NCBI GenBank assembly: GCA_009781625.1 | Contig: WQVI01000009.1 | Location: 1 to 35,605 of the forward strand | Source: Defluviitaleaceae bacterium | Lineage (GTDB): Bacteria; Bacillota; Clostridia; Lachnospirales; WRAX01 | Length of the DNA stretch: 35,605 bases | Direction of reading: 5' to 3' | Shown: piece by piece, positions 1-9,012 of the stretch | Numbering within the stretch: position 1 is the stretch's first letter | Layout: the number at the start of each line of letters is the position of its first letter | Translations under genes and position numbers: made by a program | Notes under the pieces: model-generated | Databases searched by the model: none | What the model saw: the letters and a program-made list of their open reading frames with translations, nothing else | What the model was told of the DNA's origin: nothing

Positions 1-127
1 ATGTGTATAAATGTTGATGCAGACGTTATCTGGATTGCTTCGGCCCTGTGCTACACTGGCTTCTTAACTGCCATTGGCCTTGCAATGACAGTTGAGCGTT
101 GCGTTGCTATTAGGATGTCCACGACAA
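1..127. repeat. Interspersed repeat family 1, partial copy
   Basis: This is the right half of the ~200-bp composite repeat that recurs at 2759, 3309, 6953, 25584 and 29286. It carries the motif CTGGATTGCTTCGGCC followed by CCTTGCAATGACAGTT and the link GGATGTCCACGACA. It ends exactly at the copA stop codon, whose TAG lies in sequence resembling the repeat edge, so the last copA codons may be repeat-derived. No gene is seen in it. Confidence 0.85.
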
Positions 128-2371
128 CTAAACCATCAACTTCACCCGCTTCAGCCGCAGCGCATTGGCCAGCACCGATACGGAAGACAGCGACATTGCC
201 ACCGCCGCTATCATTGGGTCTAGCAGCGGCCCGCCGGCTAGGTACCACAGCCCCATGGCGATGGGGATGCAGGCCACATTGTAAATGAAGGCCCAAAACA
301 GGTTTTGCCTGATGTTTGCGATGGTTTTGCGGCTTAGGGTGATGGCGGCGGCCACGGCGGTTAGCTGGCCGCGCATCAGCACGATATCGGCGGATTCTAT
401 GGCCACATCCGTGCCGCCGCCTATGGCTATGCCCACATCGGCCTGGGCCAGCGCCGGCGCATCGTTGATGCCGTCGCCCACCATGGCCACAACTTTGCCC
501 TGGGACTGTAGCTTCCTCACGCTTTCGGCCTTGTCCGCCGGCAGCACCTCAGCCAGCACAGCCGTAATGCCCGCTTGCTTAGCCACGGCGGCGGCGGTTG
601 CGGCGTTATCGCCTGTTATCATCACAACCTCAATGCCCATGGATTGCAGCTGCGCCACGGCCTCGCGGCTTTCGGGCTTTATGATGTCCGCCACAGCGAT
701 GATGCCCGCCAGCACACCGTCAATGGCCATAAACATCGGCGTTTTGCCCTCACCCGCAAGGTTTGCGGCTACATCAGCATAGTCCCCAAGCCCAACGCGG
801 CTTTCATCCATCAAACCTTTGTTGCCTATCAATATATTCTGTCCATCAATTGCCGCCATAATCCCCTGACCTGTGATGGAATTAAAGGCGGTGGGTTCTG
901 TAAGGGCCAAGCCATCCTCAAGGCCCTTGTTTACAATGGCCTCGCCCAGCGGATGCTCGCTTAGCCTCTCCCCAGAGGCCGCCAGCCGCAAAAGCTCGGC
1001 GGGGCTATGGCCGCCAAGGGCTACAATGTCCGTCACATGGGGCTTGCCCACGGTTATCGTCCCAGTTTTGTCCAGCACCACCGTCTTCACTTTATACGCC
1101 ATTTCAAGGGATTCGCCACTTTTTATCAAGATGCCGTTTTCCGCGCCTTTGCCCGTGCCAACCATGATGGATGTAGGCGTTGCAAGACCCAGGGCGCATG
1201 GACAGGCAACTATCAGTATCGCGATAAAGATGCGCATAGCAAACCACAAGGTTTCGCCACCCAGAAAATACCAACCCGCTAAGGACAGGATGGCGATGAT
1301 AATGATGGCCGGCACAAAACGCTCTGAAATGGCATCCGCAAGGGCCGCAATGGGGGCGCGGCTGCCTTGGGCCTGCTCTACCAGCTGTATTATCTGCGCA
1401 AGGGCCGTATCCTTGCCAACCTTCGTCGCGCGATACTTTATGGCCCCGTTTTTGTTGATGGATGCGCCGATGATGCCATCGCCAACGCCTTTGGTAACGG
1501 GCATGGATTCCCCTGTTAACATAGATTCGTCAACGCTGGTTTCGCCTTCAACCACCACGCCATCCACGGGCATCTTTTCGCCGGGCCGCACCACGATGAT
1601 GTCGCCAACGGCCACCTCATCAATAAAAACTTCGGCTTCAATGCCATTGCGCAACACCTTCGCCGTCTTTGGCGCAAGCCCCATCAGCTTTTTAATGGCC
1701 TCGCCTGTTTTGCCCTTGGCCCGGGCTTCCATGTACTTGCCCAGCACTATCAGCGTCAATATAACGCCGGCAATTTCAAAATACGGCTCGTAATGCCCGG
1801 CCATAAAGGTGTTGGCAAATGTTAGATACAGGCTGTACAAAAACGCCGCCGCCGTGCCTTTGGCTATCAAAGAATCCATATTGGGACTGCGCCGCACCAT
1901 GGCCAAAAATCCCTTTTTGTAGATGGCCCAATTAACCGCCACAACAGGCAGTGTCAGCCCAAGCTGCAACCAGGTGTTTTGTGCGGGAAAATTGTGCATT
2001 ATCCAATGGTGAAGCTCCGGCATACCCATCCAGTACATAAAATGCGGCACCATGGATATCACAAAAAGCGGGGCCGTGAAGATGGCAGAAATTATCAGCC
2101 GCCGCCTAAGGCCGCCAATTTCCTGGGCCTTGCGCACTTCCGCCTCATCCACGCTTTCTTCCCGCGCCAGCGTAAAGCCGGCCCTTTCCACCACGCGCAT
2201 CACATCCAAAAGGGACACCGCCGCCGCATCATATCTCACATGCAGCTTCTCCGCCGCAAAATTGACGGTGGCCTCGGCAACGCCATCCAGCTTGCGCGTC
2301 ACACGCTCTATATTCTTCGCGCAGGCGGCGCATGTCATGCCGCCAACGTTTAAAATCACGCTTTCCATCAT
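128..2371 (-). CDS. Copper-translocating P1B-type ATPase CopA
   Basis: This 747-residue membrane pump is a P1B ATPase, a family that exports Cu(I) from the cytoplasm using ATP. One N-terminal heavy-metal-binding domain carries GMTCAAC (Cys14, Cys17). Transmembrane helices follow from about residue 90. The actuator TGES motif is at about 286-289, the ion-site CPC at 390-392, the phosphorylation motif DKTGT starts at Asp434, the SEHP nucleotide motif is at 471-474, GDGINDAP is at 633-640, and the C-terminal MSLSS motif of Cu(I) pumps is at 726-730. Only one metal-binding domain is present and no copZ is seen nearby. The start overlaps the csoR stop by four bases (ATGA), so the two are translationally coupled and presumably induced by copper through CsoR. 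The 3' end abuts a repeat. Confidence 0.96.
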   Translation of the reverse strand: MMESVILNVGGMTCAACAKNIERVTRKLDGVAEATVNFAAEKLHVRYDAAAVSLLDVMRVVERAGFTLAREESVDEAEVRKAQEIGGLRRRLIISAIFTAPLFVISMVPHFMYWMGMPELHHWIMHNFPAQNTWLQLGLTLPVVAVNWAIYKKGFLAMVRRSPNMDSLIAKGTAAAFLYSLYLTFANTFMAGHYEPYFEIAGVILTLIVLGKYMEARAKGKTGEAIKKLMGLAPKTAKVLRNGIEAEVFIDEVAVGDIIVVRPGEKMPVDGVVVEGETSVDESMLTGESMPVTKGVGDGIIGASINKNGAIKYRATKVGKDTALAQIIQLVEQAQGSRAPIAALADAISERFVPAIIIIAILSLAGWYFLGGETLWFAMRIFIAILIVACPCALGLATPTSIMVGTGKGAENGILIKSGESLEMAYKVKTVVLDKTGTITVGKPHVTDIVALGGHSPAELLRLAASGERLSEHPLGEAIVNKGLEDGLALTEPTAFNSITGQGIMAAIDGQNILIGNKGLMDESRVGLGDYADVAANLAGEGKTPMFMAIDGVLAGIIAVADIIKPESREAVAQLQSMGIEVVMITGDNAATAAAVAKQAGITAVLAEVLPADKAESVRKLQSQGKVVAMVGDGINDAPALAQADVGIAIGGGTDVAIESADIVLMRGQLTAVAAAITLSRKTIANIRQNLFWAFIYNVACIPIAMGLWYLAGGPLLDPMIAAVAMSLSSVSVLANALRLKRVKLMV

Positions 2372-2640
2372 TTCACCAGCCTTCCCACAGACTTTATCAG
2401 CTCATCAACCACCCCATCATCGCCCCGGGCAAGCTTTGGCCCGATGCACGTCTTCACATGGCTTTCCAACAAAACCTTCCCCACGCCGCTTAAAGCAGAC
2501 TGCACAGAAGCAATTTGCGTCAACACATCGTCGCAATATTCGCCCCTCTCTATCATACCCTTGATGCCCCGCACCTGGCCCTCTATACGGTTAAGCCGCG
2601 ACACCAGCGATTTATTAATACCATCCGGCCTTTCAGACAT
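2368..2640 (-). CDS. CsoR-family copper-sensing repressor
   Basis: A 90-residue all-helical repressor of the CsoR/RcnR family. Counting from the start chosen here, the Cu(I) ligands fall at Cys36, His61 and Cys65, the same numbers as in Mycobacterium tuberculosis CsoR. The motif [11 protein letters not shown] near residues 16-26 is typical of the family. GTG and ATG codons lie 9 and 6 bases further upstream, but the GAGG ribosome binding site sits 8 bases before the ATG at 2640, so this start is preferred. It is the first gene of the csoR-copA operon. In the family, apo-protein binds the operator and Cu(I) releases it; a GC-rich pseudo-palindrome in its own promoter fits autoregulation. Confidence 0.94.
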   Translation of the reverse strand: MSERPDGINKSLVSRLNRIEGQVRGIKGMIERGEYCDDVLTQIASVQSALSGVGKVLLESHVKTCIGPKLARGDDGVVDELIKSVGRLVK

Positions 2641-2658
2641 TTTCATCACCTCAACGCA

Positions 2659-2688
2659 ATTATACCATACCCCCGCACCCTATGTCAA
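2659..2688 (-). promoter_or_regulatory. csoR-copA promoter with probable CsoR operator
   Basis: Read on the minus strand, TTGACA (2688-2683) and TATAAT (2664-2659) are separated by 18 bp. The spacer holds GGGTGCGGGGGTATGGT, which resembles the GC-rich CsoR boxes of the B. subtilis copZA type. Operator assignment is by resemblance and position only. Confidence 0.75.
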
Positions 2689-2758
2689 CCAGCAAAAAAA
2701 TCTCCCGCTGACGATATTGCCGTTGCCCAAATTGCAACAGAACGTCCACGACAGCCCA

Positions 2759-2995
2759 ACCGTCATTGCGAGGACTACGATAGTTGAATTATGATGAAGT
2801 ACAAGTCCGAAGCAATCCAGTTAGCCGATGTGTATAAATTTTGATATTGACGTAAGCTGGATTGCTTCGGCCCTGGGGGCGGTATTGGCTTTTTAACTAC
2901 CATTGGCCTCGCAATGACAGTTGGACGTTTCGTTGTTACCGGATAGTCCGCTATGGTTAGCTATGGTATAACCCAAAACCGAAGCAATCCAGCAT
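2759..2995. repeat. Interspersed repeat family 1, copy between csoR and the GIY-YIG gene
   Basis: It contains GTCATTGCGAGGACTACG ... CCGAAGCAATCCAG, a spacer (GCCGATGTGTATAAATTTTG), then the inverted half CTGGATTGCTTCGGCC ... CCTCGCAATGAC. A third, shorter half follows and stops beside the GIY-YIG stop codon. Inverted halves mean the transcript could fold into a long hairpin. Confidence 0.9.
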
Positions 2996-2996
2996 A

Positions 2997-3290
2997 CTAT
3001 CGCACAATATCCGCCCACAAGTCGCGCCATGTGGGGTTATCTTTTTCAATTAACCTCATTTTAGCAGCCCTGCCGCCGGCCTTTATCTGCTTTTCTCGCG
3101 CTATCGCATCACGCATATCGTCAAAAACTTCATAATAGCCAAGCTTGTTGATGCCATATTTTTTCGCAAAGCCGTCAAATGTTCCCTCTTTGTGTTGGGC
3201 TATGCGCTGTATCAAGCTTGATGTAACGCCGGCGTAGAGGGCGCCATTGCGCTTGTTGAAGAGGATGTAGGTATAGCCGGGCTTTTTCAT
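2997..3290 (-). CDS. Small GIY-YIG nuclease-superfamily protein
   Basis: A 97-residue protein consisting of one GIY-YIG domain: YTYIL at residues 6-10 (the GIY half) and LYAGVTSSLIQRIAQHK at about 19-35 (the YIG half with the conserved Arg), then FAKKYGINKLGYYEVF and an AIAREKQIK helix that matches the single-domain 'putative endonuclease' subfamily. An ATG lies 18 bases further upstream, but GAGG five bases before the ATG at 3290 and the usual MKKxxYxYIL beginning favour 3290. Both ends directly touch family 1 repeats, and the stop codon lies two bases from a repeat half. Cellular role is not established for this subfamily. A link to movement of the repeat is speculative (see findings). Confidence 0.85.
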   Translation of the reverse strand: MKKPGYTYILFNKRNGALYAGVTSSLIQRIAQHKEGTFDGFAKKYGINKLGYYEVFDDMRDAIAREKQIKAGGRAAKMRLIEKDNPTWRDLWADIVR

Positions 3291-3308
3291 GATGGCCTCA
3301 CTTTTCAT

Positions 3309-3698
3309 GTTGTCTGGATTGCTTCGGACCTAGGCTGTGTTAGCTTTTTGGCTGGCGTTGGCGTTGCAATCGTCAATACGGTTGGACGTTGCGTTGCTAA
3401 TTGGATGTCCACGACAGTTCAACTGTCATTGCGAGGACTACTATGGTTGAATTATGATGCGGTGCAAGTCCGAAGCAATCCAGTCAGCCGATGTGTATAA
3501 TTTTTGATATTGACGTTGCCTGGATTGCTTCGGCCTTGGGCTGTGTTGGCTTTTCATCTGCCGTTGGCCTCGCAATGACGGTTGGACGTTGTGTTGCTGC
3601 CGGGATGTCCACGACAGTTCAACTGTCATTGCGAGGACTACGATGGTTGAATTATGATACAGCTCAAGTCCGAAGCAATCCAGCTAACCGATGCTTGC
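3309..3698. repeat. Interspersed repeat family 1, about two units
   Basis: Two consecutive composite units with halves CTGGATTGCTTCGG and CCGAAGCAATCCAG alternating in orientation, joined by GGATGTCCACGACAGTTCAA. It fills the gap between the GIY-YIG gene and the first lipoprotein gene. No coding capacity is credible. Confidence 0.9.
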
Positions 3699-3718
3699 CT
3701 CACGTTATCCCCACAAAA

Positions 3719-4909
3719 TCAAGGAAAATATTCAAACCAAATCTCTTCTTCGCCGCTTATTAAATCACGACGTATAACCATCGTGGTATACTCCTCGGGA
3801 AAGTCCACATCGGGGCCGTGCCAGGCCCAATGCATTGCAGTTTCATGCACCCACTGAAATGTGCTTACGGCCACCAGGGTGCCGTCAACCCAGTCATGAA
3901 ATGTATAATGCCGCCCCGCCGCGCTGCTCATCCAAGCCTCAATCTGCTGCGTTGCCGGGTTTGCATCCAAATTAAGCCCATCCGCGCTAAGCTCTGACAG
4001 CTGGGCATTGTACACAAATTGCTGCGCCGTGGCATCCCACAGCCAATAAAACTGTGGCCCGGACCATCTGTTGCCACCGTGGCCCTTATGAATTATCATA
4101 TCAAGATACCCGTCAAAATTAAAGTCCACAAAGGACACATGCACCGTCCAAAAATACCCTTCCACGCCCTCAATGCGCTGCACAAGGGCACCAGAGGCAT
4201 CTGTTATCTCAATATCCAGCAAATGGGTTAAAAAATCGCCGGGGGATGGAATCCAGTCTAGGGGGTGAATCCTGCTGACGGTAAAATCAAAATAAAGGTG
4301 GCTATCCGTGCCATCTAAGCTTCTGGCAAGGGTGAAGTTAAATTCTTCCACCTCGTTAGCATCCTGCACAGACACGAAATTAAAAAACCTTGTCCAGCCC
4401 GATAGCAAGTTTTTAGTTGTGTTGGTTGTCACCCGCACGCCATCTGTCTCTTCCGCCTGCCACGCCCATTGGCTCGTCGCCACAAAATCCCCATCGATAT
4501 ATTCCAGCGTAATGCGGTCAAGGCCGCCATAATCATCAATATGCCGCACCGCAGACAACCTTCGGCGGTCTACCTCAAGCTCTATATCATTTTCCCAGCT
4601 AAGCTGTGTCAGCGTCTCGTTAAACACAAAATCGCCTAAATCCTCATTCCAAATCCAGAAATAATAAGGCATATACCGGCCCGGCGCTTCCGCAAACATC
4701 GGTATGCGCTTATCCATATGGCCGTTAAAATTAAGGTCTAAAAATTCGGCCTCTAAAGCAACTTCTTCAGGCAAATCAGGCAATTCCCCATCTTGCGGTG
4801 TCTCAACTATCTCCTCGGCTGGGTCATCTTCTTCATAAACATAGCCATTACAAGCCGCCAGCACCAAAGCAACCAGCACCGCCGCAAAAAGCCTCGCAAT
4901 TTTCATCAT
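3719..4909 (-). CDS. Lipoprotein with two calcium-loop-like FG-GAP/VCBS-type repeats
   Basis: A 396-residue exported lipoprotein: the signal peptide ends in VLVALVLAAC with the lipobox Cys at 20. An acidic linker rich in E, D and P follows. Two related halves each begin with an EF-hand-like loop, DLNFNGHMD in the first and DFNFDGYLD in the second, followed by a YFW/WLW aromatic patch, FVxN and a LTQLS/LSELS motif, so the gene arose by internal duplication. The loops resemble the calcium loops of FG-GAP/VCBS repeats. Function unknown; a surface binding role is only a guess. The reading frame is open 51 bases further upstream, but the signal peptide fixes the start at 4909 (or the adjacent ATG at 4906). 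The ribosome binding site AAAGG lies at the end of the next gene, so the two are probably cotranscribed. Confidence 0.75.
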   Translation of the reverse strand: MMKIARLFAAVLVALVLAACNGYVYEEDDPAEEIVETPQDGELPDLPEEVALEAEFLDLNFNGHMDKRIPMFAEAPGRYMPYYFWIWNEDLGDFVFNETLTQLSWENDIELEVDRRRLSAVRHIDDYGGLDRITLEYIDGDFVATSQWAWQAEETDGVRVTTNTTKNLLSGWTRFFNFVSVQDANEVEEFNFTLARSLDGTDSHLYFDFTVSRIHPLDWIPSPGDFLTHLLDIEITDASGALVQRIEGVEGYFWTVHVSFVDFNFDGYLDMIIHKGHGGNRWSGPQFYWLWDATAQQFVYNAQLSELSADGLNLDANPATQQIEAWMSSAAGRHYTFHDWVDGTLVAVSTFQWVHETAMHWAWHGPDVDFPEEYTTMVIRRDLISGEEEIWFEYFP

Positions 4910-4916
4910 CTTCTCA

Positions 4917-6161
4917 TTACCTTTCGCCAAGCTGCTCTCTAACATATCCAAAAACCCCATCTATCTCATGAAATTGGTGCCTCATATGATGCACCCACAA
5001 AGAATCATCAAAATTAGATTGCAAAACAACAAAATGCCCGATGGTGGAGGTTAGCTCGTACATCTCATCATCTTCATCAAAGCCATTGCCCCAAGCGATA
5101 ACTGCAAAGGGGTCCATGCCCCTTAGCTCGTTAGGAAAAGTAATTAGGCAGCAGCCATCGAGGCACATTATGGCAGGGTTAGACCAGCCACTGGGGCGCG
5201 AGCCCAAACTTGTGCCGACAGTATAACCACTGCTAAGCCAAGCCCTGTTTATTATGGCTCTGCCGTAAAATTCAAGCCATGGCCGATGATATCTGGGGGA
5301 AATAATTTCGTTTACGGCCTGTCTGTCGTTTCCGTTTAGGTCTACAGAATACGCCGCACCGTCATAAAGGCTTGAGAAGAAAATTCTATCATTGGCTATT
5401 TGAAAAGGGCCAAGGGTTACTTCATCAACGATGATGGTTTTGTTTTCGCCGTTCATGTCCATTCGCCCAATGGGCCCCACGCCCGGCGTGCCGCGTATCT
5501 CTATCAAATCAACAAAATAAAAATATCCGTCATGCCATATGATATGTATGGCACCCCTGCCCAGGTCTTTAAAATCTCCATTTGCATTGGCGGAAACAAA
5601 AACCGCCCCATCCCTAAAAGCAAACCATTCGCCGCTTCCGCCTGCCAAAGGCTCCATATGAAGAAAAAATGTGCCACCATCAGCATAAATCACCTGCCAT
5701 AACCCAGGAAAGGTGTCAGCGTCCATCCAATAAAATCCAGTCTCATAAGAAGCCAAATTTGCGGCATCTTTCAATGCCTCGATGTCATCAATTTCCCACA
5801 GCGGCGGGCTTGGCCTGTTAAGCGCAAACCAATCGTTGCCCATATACCTCAAAACTTCAACGGCGCCGTCTTCCGCAAACGCAAAAACATTCATGCCATC
5901 GGTATATTTGCCGTCGATATAAGGTTTAAGCCTCACGAGATAAGGGGTGTTTAGCCAGCCTCGCTCAAATTCCACCGGGGCATCTTCTTCTTTGACTTCT
6001 TGCGCCTCAACGAAGCAATCATCCGTCTCTACTGCAATATCAGCTTCAATATCAACATCTTCGGCCAACCCAAAAACTTCCGCTTCATAGTAGCCATTGC
6101 AAGCTGCCAGCAACAAAGCAACCAATGCCACCGCAAAAAATTTAGCAATTTTGCTCATCAT
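4917..6161 (-). CDS. Lipoprotein with beta-propeller-like (DUF5050-type) repeats
   Basis: A 414-residue lipoprotein with signal peptide and lipobox LLLAAC (Cys21). The mature part contains repeated strands of the type 'HIIWHDGYFYFVD', 'IGRMDMNGENKTII' and 'DRIFFSSLYDGAAYSVDLNG', the pattern of DUF5050/low-density-lipoprotein-receptor-like propellers common in clostridial surface proteins. Ligand unknown. The open frame reaches 6209, but that extension runs through a palindromic repeat; the ATG ATG pair at 6161 follows AAGGG and begins a proper signal sequence. Located between ispD and a second lipoprotein gene with short gaps, so a three-gene operon is possible. Confidence 0.7.
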   Translation of the reverse strand: MMSKIAKFFAVALVALLLAACNGYYEAEVFGLAEDVDIEADIAVETDDCFVEAQEVKEEDAPVEFERGWLNTPYLVRLKPYIDGKYTDGMNVFAFAEDGAVEVLRYMGNDWFALNRPSPPLWEIDDIEALKDAANLASYETGFYWMDADTFPGLWQVIYADGGTFFLHMEPLAGGSGEWFAFRDGAVFVSANANGDFKDLGRGAIHIIWHDGYFYFVDLIEIRGTPGVGPIGRMDMNGENKTIIVDEVTLGPFQIANDRIFFSSLYDGAAYSVDLNGNDRQAVNEIISPRYHRPWLEFYGRAIINRAWLSSGYTVGTSLGSRPSGWSNPAIMCLDGCCLITFPNELRGMDPFAVIAWGNGFDEDDEMYELTSTIGHFVVLQSNFDDSLWVHHMRHQFHEIDGVFGYVREQLGER

Positions 6162-6172
6162 AACCGCCCTTC

Positions 6173-6195
6173 GTAGGGGCGGCTTGCAGCCGCCC
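6173..6195. repeat. Palindromic repeat family 2 (GTAGGGGCGG...CCGCCC)
   Basis: The sequence GTAGGGGCGGC TTG CAGCCGCCC forms a short GC-rich hairpin. Other copies are at 23322 (inside uppS), 24328, 28181 and 29667. It lies between the ispD stop and the ribosome binding site of the lipoprotein gene. Confidence 0.8.
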
Positions 6196-6212
6196 GTTAC
6201 CAAGCGCATCCA

Positions 6213-6905
6213 CTACAGCCGCCCCATCAAATACTCTGCCAGTCCCAAATCCATCACATTCGTTATCTTCATATTATCCCCATTGCCAATAACAATTTTG
6301 GGCCGTATCCCCGCCCTTTCCATCAATTGACAATCATCCGTCCCCAAAAAGCCCTCACGCCGCGCCCCATCATGGGCCGCCATCAAGGCCCCTTTACAAA
6401 ACGCCTGGGGCGTCTGTATGGTGTAAAGGTTTTCCCGCGGCAAAGTCTGCATCACATTGCCCTCGGCATCCGCCATCTTTATCGTGTCCGTGGCAGACAA
6501 AGCCAGTGTCGCAGCCTTATGCACACCCGCCGCGGCAATAACAGAAAGCACTGCATCCTTGCACACAAAAGGCCGCGCCGCATCATGGATAGCCACAATT
6601 GCATCGCCTTTCACTTCCAAAAGTCCGCCATAAACCGACTCTTGCCGGCTTGCACCCCCCGCAACTATGCTCGTCACCTTCGTCAGTCCATGCTCCGCCG
6701 CCAAATCCTCACAAAACCCGCGCCAATCCCCCGGCACAACAAGCACAACACCATCCACCTCATCCATTTTCTGAAACACCCGCAAGCTATGCAAAATAAC
6801 GGGCACACCCCCCAATGGCAGAAACTGCTTAGGCACATCGCCGCCAAAACGCGTGCCGGCACCACCCGCCACCACAATCACATAACAAGGCCTGCCTTCA
6901 AACAT
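6213..6905 (-). CDS. 2-C-methyl-D-erythritol 4-phosphate cytidylyltransferase
   Basis: IspD transfers CMP from CTP to methylerythritol phosphate in the non-mevalonate isoprenoid pathway. At 230 residues it has the usual length. The N-terminal nucleotide-binding signature is VVAGGAGTRFGGDVPKQFLPLG (shown in two parts: VVAGGAGTRFGG then DVPKQFLPLG). The mid-domain AIHDAARPFV motif and LYTIQTPQAF are also present. AGGA lies nine bases before the ATG. Dxr of the same pathway is encoded at 17552-18712, so the pathway genes are dispersed. Upstream DNA is the repeat array. Confidence 0.95.
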   Translation of the reverse strand: MFEGRPCYVIVVAGGAGTRFGGDVPKQFLPLGGVPVILHSLRVFQKMDEVDGVVLVVPGDWRGFCEDLAAEHGLTKVTSIVAGGASRQESVYGGLLEVKGDAIVAIHDAARPFVCKDAVLSVIAAAGVHKAATLALSATDTIKMADAEGNVMQTLPRENLYTIQTPQAFCKGALMAAHDGARREGFLGTDDCQLMERAGIRPKIVIGNGDNMKITNVMDLGLAEYLMGRL

Positions 6906-6952
6906 ACATACACATCCTAACTCAAAAATGTCTTCAATTTATTTTGTCCTAT

Positions 6953-7722
6953 AAATTGCTTCGGCCCTATGCTGCACCGGCTTTTTGACTGATGCCGACC
7001 TCGCAATAGTCAATACAGTTGGACATTGCGTCCCTGCCGGATGTCCACGACAGCCCAACCGTCATTGCGAGGACTACGACAGTTGAATTTATGATATAGC
7101 ACAAGTCCGAAGCAATCCAGTTAGCCGATGTGTATAAATTTTGATTTTGACGTAAGCTGGATTGCTTCGGCCCTGTACCGCACCGGCTTCTCAACCACCA
7201 TTGGCCTCGCAATGACAGTTGGACGTTGTGTTTTATATAGGGATGTCCGAAACAGTTCAACCGTCATTGCGAGGACTACGGCAGTTGAATTTATGATATA
7301 GCACAAGTCCGAAGCAATCCAGTTAGCCGATGTGTATAAATTTTGATTTTGACGTAAGCTGGATTGCTTCGGCCCTGTGCTACACTGGCCTCTTAACCAC
7401 CATTGGCCTCGCAATGACAGTTGGACGTTGCATCCCTACCGGATGTCCACGACAGTTGAAATGTCATTGCGAGGACTACGACAGTTGAATTTATGATATA
7501 GTACAAGTCCGAAGCAATCCAGATAGCCGATATGTATAAATGTTGATGTTGACATAAGCTGGATTGCTTCGGCCCTGTACTGCACTGGCTTTTCAACCAC
7601 CATTGGCCTCGCAATGACAGTTGGACGTTGCGTCGCTACGGGATGTCCACGACAGTTCAACCGTCATTGCGAGGACTACGGCAGTTGAATTGTGATACAG
7701 CACAAGTCCGAAGCAATCCAGT
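6953..7722. repeat. Tandem array of repeat family 1, ~200-bp period
   Basis: GTCATTGCGAGGACTACG occurs at 7061, 7263, 7463 and 7663, giving a period of 200-202 bp. Each unit has one half ending CCGAAGCAATCCAG, a spacer GCCGATGTGTATAAATTTTG, an inverted half starting CTGGATTGCTTCGGCC and ending CCTCGCAATGACAGTT, and a link GGATGTCCACGACAG. Units differ at scattered positions, so they are not very recent duplicates. The 880-bp gap between ispD and the next gene holds nothing else that I can see. Confidence 0.92.
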
Positions 7723-7758
7723 TGAACATTGTGTTATAATTAGGGATGCCACGATAGC

Positions 7759-7787
7759 TATAGCAATTTTAAAATTAAATTGCTATA
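7759..7787. repeat. A+T-rich palindrome directly after the nucleoid-protein gene
   Basis: TATAGCAATTT and its complement AAATTGCTATA form an 11-bp stem with a short loop immediately past the stop codon at 7788. The arm TATAGCAATT is shared with the ends of the element at 15909-16014, so this may be a minimal member of that family. It has no T-run, so a terminator role is uncertain. Confidence 0.6.
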
Positions 7788-8768
7788 TCAGCCCTTCCTA
7801 AAATCCTTCACGCTAACGCCAAAGCTCTTCTCCTGCTCTAAAAATTCAATAACATTGGGGTCGTCCATCACACCCACAGGAAATTTAAGCTCTACGCCGC
7901 CTTCGCTCTTAATTTTTGTCATGCCAAATTCCTTGATGCAAAACTTTTCGCCCAAAAACAGGTCGTCCACAATGCCCACTTCCCGCACCGCCGCCACAAA
8001 TTCATCCCGGGCCGCACCCTCGCCAAAGGCCTGCAATGCCACGCTTTCCAGCCGCACATCGCCATCATTTTCAATGGCCTCTTCAATAAGGGCCAACTGA
8101 AATTTCGCGGTGACAATAGGGCTTCCGTCCAGATGCTTTGCCACCACATCCTCAAGTGTAGCCTTTATCAGCTTCGCCGCCTGCTTCCTTGACAGCGAAG
8201 CCCCCGTCTGCAAAAACAGCTGGGAAAAGTAGTTTACAATCTCGCCCTGCACAGCATGGGGCTTTTCTATAATTTTCAGCACCATAGGGCTATAGGGTAT
8301 TATCACCGCTTCCGTCACCTTGCTGCCACCCAGGGGCAGTGCAAAGCTGCTTTGCACGATGTGGTTTTGCCCATCCTTCACCTCATGGGTATAAAACACG
8401 CTGTGGTTAAGCTTAAAAATACTCAAATATTTTGCGCCCTTTATATCAAATTGCGTAACAAGCAAGTCCGCAGGGGGTATCTCGCCGTTTTCCAGCATAA
8501 TTTCAGCCAGCTTCGTACACATCTCGCGGCTTGCGGCCTTAAAATCCACCTCGCCCGCAATATACTGCCCAACCGTGGCCAGCATGGCAGAATCCGCATT
8601 AAACGTGGCTTCCTTAACATCATTGCCATCCATCATCTTCTTGATATGCCGCCCCAAAAAATCCGCCACCATATCGCTGTCCAAATCCAGCTCAGACTCC
8701 GAAAGCACAACCTGCCCCCGCTCGTTATCAATAATGTGCAAAATACCATGATTTATAAAAATTTCCAT
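7788..8768 (-). CDS. NdpA/YejK-type nucleoid-associated protein
   Basis: A 326-residue protein matching the 37-kDa nucleoid-associated protein family (PF04245). It begins MEIFINHGILHIIDNE, the clostridial form, and contains DLLVTQFDIKGAKYLSIFKL and a C-terminal GVMDDPNVIEFLEQE region. Family members bind DNA and the E. coli homologue is abundant in the nucleoid; the precise role in Clostridia is unclear. AGGAGG lies 6 bases before the ATG. A TATAAT box (8810-8805, minus strand) stands upstream with a poor -35. Its promoter region is shared, back to back, with the first antisense-RNA promoter of the array at 8851. Confidence 0.85.
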   Translation of the reverse strand: MEIFINHGILHIIDNERGQVVLSESELDLDSDMVADFLGRHIKKMMDGNDVKEATFNADSAMLATVGQYIAGEVDFKAASREMCTKLAEIMLENGEIPPADLLVTQFDIKGAKYLSIFKLNHSVFYTHEVKDGQNHIVQSSFALPLGGSKVTEAVIIPYSPMVLKIIEKPHAVQGEIVNYFSQLFLQTGASLSRKQAAKLIKATLEDVVAKHLDGSPIVTAKFQLALIEEAIENDGDVRLESVALQAFGEGAARDEFVAAVREVGIVDDLFLGEKFCIKEFGMTKIKSEGGVELKFPVGVMDDPNVIEFLEQEKSFGVSVKDFRKG

Positions 8769-8850
8769 CTTGCGCCTCCTGTGTTATGTAAATCTAGCTT
8801 CGCCATTATACCACATCCACACAAATAAAAACAGTCCTTGTTTTTGAAGG

Positions 8851-8879
8851 TTGACAAAATGGTATGGCTGGTGTATAAT
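8851..8879 (+). promoter_or_regulatory. Promoter of antisense RNA 1
   Basis: TTGACA (8851-8856), a 17-bp spacer and TATAAT (8874-8879): a near-consensus sigma-A promoter pointing into the 3' end of the small peptide gene on the other strand. The same promoter recurs at 9219 and 9592. Confidence 0.85.
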
Positions 8880-8885
8880 AGAGGT

Positions 8886-9012
8886 ATAATAAAAGAGAGA
8901 GTGCGCTAACACCCTCTCAGTGCGCATTGGCCGACAGGCTTTGCAATTGTTTTATGTTACTTTAAACGCCGCTTGCCTATACGATTAATGGGGCGGCGTT
9001 TGTTTTTCATTT
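8886..9012 (+). ncRNA. Antisense RNA 1 (putative type I antitoxin)
   Basis: Predicted RNA of about 125 nt from the promoter at 8851 to a terminator with stem AAACGCCGC (8964-8972)/GCGGCGTTT (8993-9001) and a T-rich tail. A 5' hairpin, GAGAGAGTG...CACCCTCTC, is conserved in all three copies. The RNA covers the 3' half of the peptide gene at 8957-9094 on the opposite strand and reaches past its stop, so it is fully complementary to the peptide mRNA there. It has no credible reading frame of its own. Type I antitoxin function is inferred from this geometry. Confidence 0.75.

Noticed and set aside
873-1793. A 306-codon open frame on the plus strand, opposite copA, and other long frames there
   Set aside because: The minus strand carries all P-type ATPase motifs in order. 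The opposite frames have no motif and arise from the G+C-biased codon use of copA.
6967-7660. Several 70-100-codon open frames with nearly identical translations in the repeat array
   Set aside because: They follow the repeat period, lack ribosome sites and read the same motif in different frames. They are by-products of repetition.
6953-7722. CRISPR-like array
   Set aside because: The period is ~200 bp, the repeated part is nearly the whole unit and contains inverted halves, and there are no unique spacers or cas genes.
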